Source: Toxonevra muliebris (lineage: Eukaryota; Arthropoda; Insecta; Diptera; Pallopteridae). Taken from it: a stretch of 64,000 nt of DNA. Shown here one piece after another: positions 47,386-59,450 of the stretch. Where the stretch lies: assembly GCA_963691655.1 (NCBI GenBank), contig OY829326.1:144168998-144232997 (forward strand), written 5' to 3'. The position numbers and the translations under genes were made by a program. The notes under the pieces are model-generated. The model ran no database searches. It saw nothing but the letters and a program-made list of their open reading frames with translations, and was not told the DNA's origin. How positions within the stretch are numbered: the stretch's first letter is position 1; every line of letters starts with the position of its first letter.

Positions 47386-48276
47386 AACCCTTGTGCAAAT
47401 TATTGTGGACAAGACAATTTTTCTTTGAAAATTCATACAAAAAATAAAATCAGTAACATATCGGAATAATTTTTATTTAATGTATCCACCCTTAGCTTCT
47501 AGCATCATCTGAATATGTTTTGGCATAGATTCGACTAACGATTTGCTGGTGTCATAGATTTTTTCATCTTAGTGTGATCACTTCATTCACTGTTCGAATA
47601 GCTTGATTCTGTTCGTGTAATCCAATCTTTCTGAATCTCGCATTGTAGATTTACACAAATTCTCGATTGGATTGAGAATCGGCGAAGCACCAGCCCAATC
47701 CAAAATAGTTACCCCGCTGTCAGCGAAGAATATTTTCGCAATCTTGCAGGAATGACAGGATGCCAGATTTTGTTAAAAAAGCATTCGATCTTTCGAATAT
47801 TCGCTGTTCGTCATGCCTATTATGATCCTGCCCCAAAACATTTGCTCATTGGAGTGTTTTTATGACTGCTGAATGAGAGCTGTTGAAAGTGGCTCATCAT
47901 CGGACTAACGAACAAAGTAGTGATGCATGCCTTGAAGAAAGGCAGCTGGGAAACCCCATTTGGATTGACCTGACAATTTTCCGGACTTTAGTCCAATCGA
48001 GGTTCATCTGCCAGGCGAGACTTAGAAAGATGGATTGCGCAAACGAAATCAAGTTACTCGAAAAGGGAATGAAATGTGGTACCGAGATGAAAAGATCTTT
48101 AACACTTGCAAATTGCTCATAGAATCTATGTCAAAACGTTTTAAAATAATACTGGAAGCTAAAGGTGGACACACTAAATATTAATTCTTCCGATTTGTTA
48201 CTGATTTTATTTTTAAATGAATTAAGGTAATTTTTAAAGGAAATTTGTCTTGTCTACATTAATTTGCACAAGGGTG
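47386..48276. mobile_element. Palindromic Tc1-like relic (two inverted transposase 3' ends)
   Basis: The terminal repeats ACCCTTGTGCAAATT and inverse are flanked by TA (47384-47385, 48277-48278). Both halves encode the same transposase C-terminus in opposite directions. On the minus strand (about 47470-47700) the reading is ILNPIENLCKSTMRDSERLD...MMLEAKGGYIK. On the plus strand (about 47990-48185) it is DFSPIE...ESMSKRFKIILEAKGGHTK with shifts. The N-terminal half of a normal Tc1 element is missing. The total is 891 bp; stops in both halves show it is inactive. Confidence 0.8.
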
Positions 48277-48281
48277 TACAT

Positions 48282-49977
48282 TAGGTCGGGGCGATTTGTA
48301 TGGACTAAAATTTTTCCATATCGCGCCGTCGAAATTATGATTCCTCTTGTCATTACGAACAAAAAGTTCTTCCACGACATAGGTTTAAAATTAATTTCGA
48401 GAATCCGGAATTGGATTTTTATGGAAAAAGTTCGGTTTATATAGAAGTAAATTTCAAATGTCGATTGGATAGGGTAATTCGGCGTTGCTGATTCTAACCC
48501 TGTACTCAGATTTTCTCTATCACGTCTGTGATCTCCGCTATGGGGGCCAAAACCCATAATTTTGGTATACGTGGGAATAATATAAAATTTTTTTTAATTT
48601 ACTTTGTACATGTCTCATAGCTAAGAGAAAGTTGTTTATTGTGCAAGGGAAGAGAAAATTACTTAGATAGAAACACTTCAGCAACCCCCTTACCCGCCCT
48701 TTGGGGTGTTATATGAAGCCTCTATTCGATATATGACTATACCAGGTAAACGAACATGAAACCTATGATCAAAAAGGATTTGGGGTCACCGGAGGTCAAA
48801 ACCAAAGTTTATTTTAAACGTTAAAAGTTGGAATTTTGTGTAATATAAATCTCTTTATAGTTACAGAATTAATCGTTAAATGAAACAACCAACTATCTTC
48901 GGAAAAAATATCTCTAATTGTAAAATAGTTGGGAACTCTAACGGTCAAAATTCCTCTGGGTTCCGGGTCATATTGGGATTAAAGGAAATGAATCCGCGGA
49001 TACACTAGCAAAGAAAGGAGCATCAACTCCTTTCGTAGGTCCAGAGCCATTCTGTGGAATAGGTAAAGGAACACTCTCTATACTAATTAAGAAAGAAGAA
49101 GAAAATCAAAGGAAACTATACTGGGAACATAGACCAGGATTAGAGCATTCGAAAGCACTATTAGGAACCTATAACCTAAAACGCTTCAACGAATGTATGA
49201 ATTTGTCAAAGAATAGTCTTAGAATCATTACAGGAATTCTAACAGGTCATTGTAGGTTGAACTATCACCTAACAAAACTGGGAATTACATGTAATGAATC
49301 ATGTAGGTTTTGCAGAGAAGATAAGGAATCTGCAAAGCACATTTTGGGACAGTGCCCCGCACTTATGCATATTCGTAAAAGAAATCTGGGTAACCACCAA
49401 ATACCAGATGATAATCTCAACTCCATAGAAGTAGGACCCATACTAAAATTTCTACTGGAAGCTGGACTTATGGAAATACTATGAGTCCATGAAGGGGCAC
49501 AATATATCTTAAAGGTCGCAGTGCGCTACCCCAATAATAATAACGGTCAAAATTCATTTGACCTGAAAAATAAAAATTACAAGAATTGGTATATAAAACC
49601 GCGCTCAAACATTATTTAACAATCTTAAAGTTTTCATCAGTGTGAACAAAAACAAATATTTGACAAATAACGGTAAATGGTTGATGCTAGAACATAAAAA
49701 AGCAATAAAAGTGTTATTGCAAAAATAAATAGAGTTAAAAATAAATATCAAAAATGAATTCCTTGTACAAAGAAAGTTCCGAGTACCAATTTTCACAGAA
49801 AAATAATTTTAAAAAATTCTAAGTGCCTTAAAAATTCTATATATACAGAATATTCTCCATAAAAATTAAAATCTGGAGCCTGGAAATTAATTTTAGACCT
49901 ATGTCGTAGAAGGACTTTTTGTTCGTAATAACAAGAGGAATCATAATTTCGACGGTTGCCAAATCGCCCAGGCCTAG
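48282..49977. mobile_element. Long-TIR DNA element interrupted by a LINE fragment
   Basis: Arms of about 140-170 bp (48282-48450 and about 49830-49977) are inverted copies sharing CGTCGAAATTATGATTCCTC and CGACATAGGT. TGTACAT flanks both ends (48275-48281 and 49978-49984). Without the retrotransposon at 48954-49540 it is about 1.1 kb and non-coding. Superfamily not assigned. Confidence 0.75.
48954..49540 (+). mobile_element. Jockey-like non-LTR retrotransposon, copy B, 5'-truncated
   Basis: A 15-bp duplication TAACGGTCAAAATTC borders it (48939-48953 and 49541-49555). The plus strand reads VPGHIGIKGNESADTLAKKGAS (RNase H end), then MNLSKNSLRIITGILTGHCRLNYHL and CRFCREDKESAKHILGQCPAL to a stop near 49484. 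The 3' end carries CTTAAAGGTCGCAGTGCGCT and a short (AAT)n tail. It is the intact-looking relative of the copy at 26135-27060. Confidence 0.88.
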
Positions 49978-49984
49978 TGTACAT

Positions 49985-51099
49985 ATTTGATGTTTTAGAT
50001 CAACATTTTTCATCATTCATCAGGTCAAAAATACCAAAAAATTAAGCGTCTTAGAAAATTTACCATAGAATTTTTTTTCTATGCATTTAATTTATTTCCT
50101 TCGGTGAAAAGTTAGCTATGAATATTAGTTATTCTACGGTATACGTAACTAGAAAAATTTGTGTTGTCTTATTTCAACATCTGTTAGCAAATCGCTGGTA
50201 AATTTATAATAGAAGAAAAACTAATCAACAGATTAAAGCTTGTTAAAAATATTTTATTTTAATGAAGAGGTTTCAACAAACATTATGTTCTACATGCATG
50301 GCCGGAAATATCTTCTAGAACTTCAATACTGTACTGCAATATTGTCATACTACATTGAAATATTGCAATATGGACTGAAATATTTTGAATAATTCTGCAG
50401 TAGCATTTTGAAATACATTATTGATTGCTGTAAAATATTGTAAAATGATCCACAATTTTAAATATTGTATAACAATATTTCAGTTTTTTAAATAAATAAT
50501 TTCCAAAAGTATCGAGTATCCGATACTGACCCTTTTTCCCGATACCAAGTAAAACACTTATGTTATAGTATCGAGTAAAAAAAATACTTGAATCGAATGA
50601 AAAGTATCGAGTTTTTACTTGTATTTACTTGTATCGAATCATCACTAGCCATCACCTGTAATAATTTTGCCGGTTGATGTATCTATCTTGGCGTTTAAAA
50701 ATAATTAAATTCCGGTTATGAAGAAAAACGAACTGAAACTATAAAATGTGCACTTAATGATTCGAAATTTCATAAATTCGAATATTTTTTCGAAACTCTT
50801 TATTTCACTTCGAAACAGAAAGTGCTGTTCTAGAAGTTTGTAAAGAAAATTAATAACTATTCTTTAAGAAGACGGACAAAAGTGATCCTACATATTCCAG
50901 AAACCTTCATAAGAGTTACGAATTCGTAGCCTTAGTTTCAAGCCCAAAATATTCGCAATCTGGAATCTAATCGGTATCAAATTTGAGTGTTGTCTTACTG
51001 AAAACAAGCACGAATTGTTACGATGGATTCTGGAATAAGGATGAATATGTAAAAAATTGCACAAAATTATAAAAGAAATTGTAATCATAAAATAAATAT
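49985..51099. other. Intergenic DNA downstream of cut
   Basis: A patch at 50505-50650 repeats the word AGTATCGAGT and ends TCACTAG, resembling one end of a hAT-type element, without a clear second end. No gene is visible. Confidence 0.35.
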
Positions 51100-53127
51100 A
51101 GAATAGAATATGAATAAACGAAATAAAACTAAAAGAAATAATTATTTTGTGAAATAAAAGTTCAATTTCTTGTGTTTTATTATTATGTTTTTCAAATATT
51201 TTTCATAATTTTATTGTTGAATGTGTTTAAAACTTTTTGCTTACGTACGTGGTGTATTCTAAATATTAATGTATTTATTTATTATTTGCATTTTATTATA
51301 GATGTATGTATATTATTGATTTCTCATTGTGTATATATTTTATATAATTATAATTTCATATATTAATAAAAATTTTATTACTTTTACTTATTTATATATA
51401 TTTGATATAGGCTAAAACCTAAATAACGCTTACATATGCTTAGCTTAAACTGAGTCACACGCACACATACTAAAATACACAACTACACTACCAGAATAAC
51501 ACTATGCAGCATAATAAATTACTAATAATTATATATAGATTTATAATTATATAGATTTATTAAACGTCATTATAATTATTAAATGTTTTATTATTTTTTG
51601 TTTTAGTTGTTATTTTTTTTTTTACTTTTTGCGAGGATTTTAGTTCCTCTGCTTTTTCAAAACGCACAACAAAAAAAAAAAAAAGAATTGCATTTTTTAA
51701 GGTTTTTTTTTTTAGATTTTAATATTAAATCTTACTTTTTTTTAAATAGAAATAAAAAATAAATTTTTTTTTGTTTTAAAACAATTTTTGCTTTATTTAG
51801 AAAAGGAATTATTTTTAATATTTAAATAGTTTATAGTATATGTATTTAAAACTAATGTTCAACTAAAGCGAATGAAGAAATGCAATAAAAATTCTTAAAA
51901 TAATTTTAAAAATAAAGAAAAAAATATAATCTTATATAAACTATAAAATATTTTAAAATAGTAATAAAAATCTAAATTTTCAAAGTAACAAACGAAAAAA
52001 AAATTGTTTAAAAACTTAAATTACTAATATTTCTTTTATTTTTTTTTTTAATGAAAATTAAATTTCAAATATTATTTTTATTTACATTAATTTTTAAATT
52101 ATGTGTTTTTTTAACTTATGCTTATTTTCTTTTTCATAATAGTAAAAAGTTTTTTTTTTTTATTTTGTTTTGGTTATTTTTCAAATAAATATTGAAACAA
52201 AATTTAATTTTTTTGTTTATTTAGGAAAACAGTGGATTATTTTTATTTCAAATTTCTTTCTTACAGTTTAGTACTTTTACGTTTTTCTTTCTTAAATATT
52301 AAACATTTTTACTGAAATTACGATATGCCGTTATTTTGTAAGTTTATAACTATTTATTTATTTTTTTTTTTAAAGTAAAGAAATTTAAACTATTACACTC
52401 TAAATATTTTTTTTTGTCTTAAAAAAAAGGGCAAGACCTTTACTAAATTATTTTATATCTATTTTTATTTCATTTATTACTTTTCATTTTAATCTGATCG
52501 AAATTTTTTTTGTAAAATTAAAATTTACATTAAAAATAACTTTAAAAAAAAAGAATTTTTCTTGTTTATGCCCTAATTGAAAGTTTAAAAAATTGTATTC
52601 TTTTACTACAATTTTTGATTTAACTACCTTTTCACGCCTTTTATTTTTGTGTATTTTTTGTTTTTGGTTTTCTTGGATTGATTTTAATTTTAGTTTTTAA
52701 TCTTTTACGCTTATTTGAGATCAAAAGGAAGTTAAATATTGTAATTTATTTTCAAATAATTAAATAAAAAGAATTATTTATTTACATGTGAAGAAAAAAA
52801 AATAGTAGCGGGTAGCAGTGGTGAAAAAATAAAAAAAAAATATTTACAGTTGGAAACAAAATTATGCTTACAGTCTTTAGCAGCAGTAGAAAAAAAAGGA
52901 AAAAGAAAACAGTGTACGACGAAAAAAAAGAAGAAAAATAAAGTTCTAATACTTTCTTTGTTGAAATATTTACAATTTTGAAAAAGAAAACTTAAAAAAA
53001 CACGTTTAAATCTAAAATTAAAAACTTCTTCAATTTTCCTTCACGTCACATCAATTGCACATATAATTTTGCTCACTTCAATCACACGCACACACAGAGG
53101 GCCGGCTCTTTAACTCTCTCTCTCTCC
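51100..53127 (-). other. AT-rich DNA downstream of the cut stop, probable 3' UTR
   Basis: About 2 kb of extremely AT-rich sequence follows the cut stop codon. Several TTTATT motifs on the plus strand (AATAAA in the sense of cut, for example about 52641) could serve as poly(A) signals, but none can be singled out by eye. A short CT run at about 53111-53126 lies immediately after the stop. No protein-coding region is apparent on either strand. The 3' end of the transcript is therefore not resolved; the extent given is a bracket, not a mapped UTR. Confidence 0.4.
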
Positions 53128-56100
53128 CTAGTAATTCCATGCTGCTGCAACTGCTGCCTGCGCCGGCGTCGTCGTCGCCACTGCTTCCTCCTCATTGCTC
53201 ATGCGATTCACACGCACCATACGCAGCTTCTCTTCAGCCAAAACTTTGATTTTCTCTTCTTTCGCTTCGTTGCCTGCTAAGGCAGACGTTTCACAATCAC
53301 TCTCGCAGTCTTCTTCTTCCTGCTTGATGCGAACCTCTGGCTCCATGAAGCGTTGATCGATTTCTAAATGTTCATGCTCGGTTTCGCTGTTGTCCGCATG
53401 CTCACCTGCAGTTTCCGTTGACTGCTGCTCTGCTCCTTCTCCTGTCGCGCCAGAGGAAGCCGCATCATCTGCTGCTTCTTCGCGGCGACTGAAATCTGCA
53501 GCCTGCCCTTGTTGCATTACGCAAACTCCATTGATAATGCGCTCACTCTCTGCCGTGGCAGCCGCTGCAGCAGCAGCTGCCACAGCGGCGGCGGTTATTG
53601 GTGTTGTGCCTGCACTTGCCGGATTAACCCATTGTGGAGCTGCGGGCTTACGTCGCGAACTACTACGTGCCGCCATACCCAGATAACCTGCCATTCCACC
53701 CATTCCGCCAGCTACGTGCGAAGAGCGTGGTGTATCTTTGTAATCACCCGGTAGTTTGTCATCAGCATCCGCGCCATCTAGTGACTCATTATCACTTAAA
53801 TGACTCTCATCGCATTCATCGTCGAATTCATCGTTGCGTTCTCGTTTCAGCGCACTCATTGTTAAATCTAGTCCACTCATTTGTTCTTTGAAGGCCTGAT
53901 TGAGCGCATGCAGATCTGGTTCACCTCCTGCGCCCACTGCTGCTCCTGGCATGCCTGCGAGACTGCGTCCTAGTAGCGCTGCAGCCGCAAAGTATGGTGG
54001 ATAGGGTATGGACGCACCACTCAAGCCCATTCGCTCTTTGTGTAACTCCAGTAGTCGTTGCTGCAGCAGAATGCGAAATTGGACGGGATCGAATGGAGTG
54101 GAATTTGTGTTCTCGCGACTTGGAATGGGATTGTCAGCGCCAGGCTGCCCATGCGGCACTTGCTGCTTGAGGCGCATGCGATGGTTGTGGAACCAGTTGG
54201 TGATGGTGCGTGGTGCGAGTCCCAGTTCGTTGGCTAGAAATTCGATAGTGCCTACATTGGGGTAGGGGTCTAAGGCGAAGGCCAGTCGCAAAGCTTCTTT
54301 TTGCTCTTCGGTGAAGAGGACACGTTGTTTTTTATTGGGCGGTGCACCGCTTACCGATGACCCTACGGAACCTGGTCCCGGACTGCTGGTGTAGAAATCG
54401 TTGGTGTCGTTGCTAGAGGTGTCCGAGCTGTTGTCTTGCTGATTGGGACCGGTGGAGCGACGTCGCTTGCTCGCCTCGCGTCGTTCGTTCTTGAGCATTT
54501 GCAGGCGTTCAACGTTATTGGCATCCGAGAGCCACAATTGCATGCGTATGAAAGGTTCACGGCCCTTGATTGACAGCATGTGCCATGGCTTGGGCTTGCT
54601 CAGCAATTCCGATACCGAGCCTTGCGAGAGTCCGAGCACTGCTTCACCGAAGATTTTCTGGCCGATGTTGTTGGCGAGAAGCGCCTCTTTGATTTTTGTT
54701 GTGATGACTTGGGTGTCGAGATCTTGCGTCAACGCTGCCATTTCGTAGACAGTGGGCGACATGTGTTGATGCATGTTGCGCATTGCGTTGGCTTGATGCG
54801 GTGAATGTATGGGCATCATCATTGGCTTCTTATCACTGCCACCACCGCCACCTCCAGAGGATACACCAGCATTTGCTGCGGGCAAACTGATTGCGTGTTG
54901 TGGTGGTAGTCCCGGCGATGTGAGCAGCATGCTTTGATGATGTTGTGCCGCCGCTTGGACAGCTGCAGCTTGTGCGGCCTGAACTGCTGCGGCAGCTTGT
55001 TGCTGATGGCTCTGTTGCTGCTGTTGCTGTTGCATGGCGGCTGACATAGCGGCCGCTTGCATTTGCTGCATAATATGCTGTGCTTGTGCCGGCTCTTGTA
55101 GCTTCAGTTCGTTCATCATCTTTTGCATTGGCAATGTGGCTTGCATCTTGCTGGCCAGTCCTTGTGGTATCTGCGGACTGCCGCTGTAACTGCCAGTGCG
55201 CATTAGCTTCTCCGGTGCGATCTTGTATTGACTGGCGACCAGCTTGTGTACAGCATTTTCGTCTTCGAGGAACATCTTCATGCGAATGAAGGGTTCGCGC
55301 CCTTTTTGGGTGAGCATGTGCCATGGCTTTGGACGCGCCAACAAATCGGAAACAGAACCTTGTGACAGGCCGAGTACTGACTCGCCGAATAGTCTCTGTG
55401 ATATGGAATACTGTGAGAGTGCTTCTTTGACACGTCGAACAATATCTTCGGTATTGAGATTATTGAACATATCGAACTGTTGCTGTGTGATGGGCGGCAA
55501 AACCGCTTTGGTGGGACGTTGTGGCTGCGAATGGTGTGGCGTAACGGGAGGTTGTGTAATTAGCGAGTTCGTGATGGATGCCATGCGCTGCAATGGGCTG
55601 GCAGCAGCTGAGAAATCATCGTTCGGTGTCATTGCTGGCGGCAGAATTGAATTGCTAAGCGGGCTCGGCGCTGCTGAATTGGTATTGTGTGCGGACGCAT
55701 TGCTCGACGATGGTGGGGCGGGTGTGATGTTTCCACTTTCTCCTTTGCGTACATGCAACGGGAAACTGCTGGCATGACGTTCCACATCGGCGGCCGACAT
55801 CATGTCCTTAGTGTTGAGAGCTGATTGGCTGTTGGTGCTGCCGGCAGTTTGTGAGTCCATGGAATTGTTTGAGTGATCGAGCGACGAACGTTGACCATTG
55901 ATCTTAAGATCCTTGATGGCATCCTTAGACGAGAGCGTTAAGTCTTGAGCGCCATTCAACACTTGCTGCTGCAATGCCATCAAACTGGAGAAATTTGGAA
56001 AATGTGGTATGTTGCCGGGTGCACTTTGTTGCTGCTGCTGCTGTTGCAGCTTATTCATTTCACGTTCAAAGGCAAGGCGTATATTTTCATCGGGAGCAAT

Positions 56101-56158
56101 TGCGGCGGCAGAGAATGCATTACTGGCCATACTAGCTGGTGGCATGCCACCAGCGGCG
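53128..56158 (-). CDS. ct: Homeobox protein Cut, terminal coding exon (CUT2, CUT3, homeodomain)
   Basis: This exon encodes the DNA-binding half of Cut, the nuclear homeodomain factor that specifies external sense organs, wing margin and other tissues in flies. In residues counted from the in-frame Met at 56145: CUT repeat 2 at about 230-315 (55205-55460), CUT repeat 3 at about 474-556 (54478-54724), and a Cut-class homeodomain at about 604-662 (54160-54334) with the family's WFHNHRMR recognition helix, His replacing the usual Gln. Both CUT repeats carry the signature GLSQGSVSxLLxxPKPWHML. Poly-Gln and poly-Ala tracts and an acidic C-terminus follow; the protein ends WNY, stop 53128-53130. The Met at 56145 is not the start: a CAG acceptor at 56159-56161 opens the exon at 56158 and phase matches the upstream exon (two bases there plus one here). 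It is open for 1,009 codons, so it is a functional gene. CUT1 is not in the window; it should lie in 5' exons beyond 64000. Confidence 0.97.
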
Positions 56159-56269
56159 CTGAAAAAAGGTGAGAGCAGAAAACTAACGAATTAGGTTTAG
56201 CATGTCTGTTGTGAATTAGAGTAGATAAAGGGAGAGGAGGGTGGGAGGGGGGCAAAATTTGGCACTTAC

Positions 56270-56383
56270 TTGGGGAAGGCAGTTTCACGTGGAGTACGTG
56301 CCATAATCTCCTGATATATACGCGCCATCTTATCCTGCGTTAGCTCTTCCTGCTGTTGACGCATTCGATGTTGCTGTTGGTGC

Positions 56384-56419
<36 letters not shown>

Positions 56420-56735
56420 GCTGCCGCGGCGGCAGCGACGGCTGCTGCTGCAGCAACATCATGCTGTTGCTTTAATTGATCCTTATAGAATGGTGACGGT
56501 GATGTGCATGACTGATGTGGTGATTTCGAGTCCTCATTGCTATGTGACTCTTCGTGTGCTGAGCGACGATGTTGCTCTTGTATCAGTTGACGTTGTTGCT
56601 CTTCTTTTAGTTGCTGCTGCAAACTACTTGGTGTGGTATTCTTCATTAGACTGGACGCCTCATTGAGTATGTGTGCAATGCGATCATCAGACATGGAGTC
56701 ATCGTTGCGGCCACCATACTGTGGTAGCCCAGAAT
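56270..56735 (-). CDS. ct: Homeobox protein Cut, penultimate coding exon
   Basis: About 154 codons read SGLPQYGGRNDDSMSDDR onward, which I recognise as the Cut stretch just before the CUT2 exon. It includes a Ser/His-rich segment, a poly-Ala run, then a long Gln/His tract (about 56360-56420). The acceptor is TTTTGCAG at 56736-56743; the donor is AA/GTAAGT with the exon ending at 56270. Two bases of a split codon remain at the 3' end and join to one base of the next exon to give Asn, so the frame continues. The intron between the two exons is only 111 bp (56159-56269). The 5' end of this exon is also mid-codon (two bases), so an upstream exon is required; none is recognisable up to 64000. The Met at 56694 is internal. 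Confidence 0.95.
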
Positions 56736-57949
56736 CTGCAAAATGAATTAAGGTTAAGGTTTAGTTGATGGAAGCCACATATGCATCTACATTCGAAAAC
56801 GAGTTCTTTTATATACTTAAGTGTAAACGCTATAAGTTCATACAGTAATTTATGCTCGTTCGTTCGCTAGCTAGCTACGTCTGCGTATGCGAATGTAATA
56901 ATTCGCAATCTAAGTTCCCCCGCCATAAATATCCCATTAACCGATATAAAACCCTCACAATGAAAGCAGCAAACAAATAAAACTCAAGCGGCAAGCAATA
57001 ATTGCCAATCAAGCGAAAATGCTTAATATTTTCGCATGATGACGAATTGAATGAATTGACGAGTTTAGTTGGTTCTTCTTCAACATGTGGGTACCATGCC
57101 AAGCCAAACCAAGTGAAGTCAAGCCATGACATTCCCCTGCCTCTACATACATGTCAGTTTGTTTTGTAAAAGGCTAAAACGCCGCCGTCGCCGCCGACAA
57201 ATCAAATCATCAACAATTCTACGCTCGCTCACTCGCTCGTACACGATTTTATGAGCACTTTTGCTAATTCTTTGGCATGCCATATCCATTAAAATCGACA
57301 ATCCACACACATTCACTCACTCACTCATATCAGGTTTGGTTTTTAGCGTCTCAATTCGTCAAATTGCCGTTGGTCATTGAATTTATTGGATTTATTGATA
57401 GCATAAGTAATGATTGCCATTTGTATTTGTACGAAGTACGTGTACACCTGGATATGACCTTCGGAAATTAAGCTATAAAAAATAACGATGATGCCGTGTT
57501 GTGTTGTGAAGTTGAGCTGAGCTGAGCTGCGACGTTGTCGGCTCAATTTAAGAAGTTAACAGATCTTCGATATATTGGTATATTGACGTAAATTATCAGC
57601 AGTAAAAGTATGCGATTTAGATCTTCCTGTTGCGAAGTTTCGCTGTGTCTCAGTTTCAGTCTCAGAGCATTAACGATGCTAGAATTTTATTGCGGTAAAT
57701 TGTTTATAATGAAAACAAGAAACTTTATTTCTTTGTTTGTGATACTAGCGAATAAGTACTTAAAGCAAAAACTGCTCAAGTTTATGGAAATTTTCACAAG
57801 ATACTAATAAGTATTTCTTAGAACGTGCCGTCGTAGTGTGGCAGGATGCATTGTTAATTTATAGAATTGTGCAGGGATTTCCTTTGAAATATCTTCAATT
57901 GTTTGAAGTTTTGTACGTACAAATTTAAGCTCATTTAATTTTCAAAAAT

Positions 57950-59450
57950 GCTACTTTTCATAAGAATTTTTAGTTTTGCGGCGAAATGAGTTAGGGTGCA
58001 AGCTTTGCAAATTGGCGAAATTTTAGGTCAGGCTATTTATAAATGAAAATTTAACAGTTTTTTGCAATTCATTTTAATTTCGGATTAAAAGTCAAAAGTA
58101 AATTTTGTACGCCAACTTCACATGGGCCGAAATTTTCTTTGTGTTACAAATGAATATCTGAATATCTCAAATTAAGAGAACTTAAGTATACAAGAAGTAG
58201 AAAGACCAGAAATGTGGCAGGGACTGGGGGTAAACTAGCCTCATTGCTCTCCCGGATAAAAATTTAAGTCCTGACAATCGAAGCTCTTTAATTAAAAAAT
58301 TTTTTGAAGTAACGAATAATTTTTGTCCAAACATTTTTTAAATCCGCAAGGCCTTCAAGTCGCTCAAAGCGAATTGAAAACCAAAAGATGTTAAATGCTT
58401 ACATTTTAAGATCCTTTAAAATTCTATAAAAAAAAATTACTTTTTATTAGAATTTTTTATCTTACGGCGAACTTGATTTACTCGTTAACTTACCATGCGG
58501 CGAATTCTGCATTTATTCAAAACAAAATACCGTAAATTATAAGAATTTCAGCTCATAGTGGACTACGGGTTCTAACAAGAGGTAATTGAGAATAAAAGGA
58601 CCTACGGCTTCTCGATAAATACATATCTTGCTCGTTAAATAAAATACTTTTTTGAAAGAAAAAGTAAACTCATCCCTAACCTTTAGATCCGTTAGTGGCC
58701 TTAAGCTGTAAGGCGAATTTAAACTTTCAAAATTAAAACATTGTAAATGTTTCGCTTTACTTAATATTCGATAAAAAAAACTTCAAAAACTATTACTTTT
58801 TATTTAAATTTTTTATTTTACGTCGAAATTGATTTACATCCATACTTTACATGCGGCGAAATCTTCTTTATCCATAAATTTAATGCTAAATATCTTAAAT
58901 GATTAAAATTAAAACGGACTTTAAAATCAGAAGATTCCAAATGAAGTTTTTCAACGGTGAAACTCTCGTTTTGCGTGACAAAATTGAGCTTTTTGCATTG
59001 AACATGAGTTTGGCTTCGGATTCTAAAAGAGAAAATACTAGTGAGCCATCCTGAATTCACAATTTTTCTAGGTTAGCAAAGTTAAGGACTTTTTTTTTTG
59101 GTTTCTATTTTAAGTCCCGGAACAAATATTAATGAAAAAAATAGAAAACATTATCGGATCTTAAAAAATTTAGAATTTTTTGAAAGGCAATAAAATGGGG
59201 AATTTAAAAAATTTTATTTGTGATTTTTCCACCAACAGATGGCGTGTTAAAAGTGGTTTAATTTATAAAATGATGGGGAAAGAAGAAACATAGTGAGAGA
59301 GAGGATGTAAATTTTGACTTTTTTAAAGGGGAATCAAGTGTAGAATTTTTAGTAATTTTATTTTGAAATTTTCCACCACCAGATGGCGTGTTAGAAGTGA
59401 TTCAATTTACAAAATGATGGAGAAGAGAGACATAATGAGGGAGGGAATTT
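57950..59450. repeat. Degenerate tandem repeats within the cut intron
   Basis: Related segments begin near 57950, 58430 and 58795, sharing words such as CTTTTTATTWRAATTTTTTAT and ATGCGGCGAA. A second pair (about 59226-59290 and 59372-59450) shares AGATGGCGTGTTA and AAAATGATGG. The part 58920-59230 also matches the dispersed repeat at 42780-42960. Confidence 0.6.

Noticed and set aside
55244..55777. 177-codon plus-strand frame opposite cut, and similar frames at 53390-54265
   Set aside because: Antisense shadows of the cut coding exon, produced by its codon bias.
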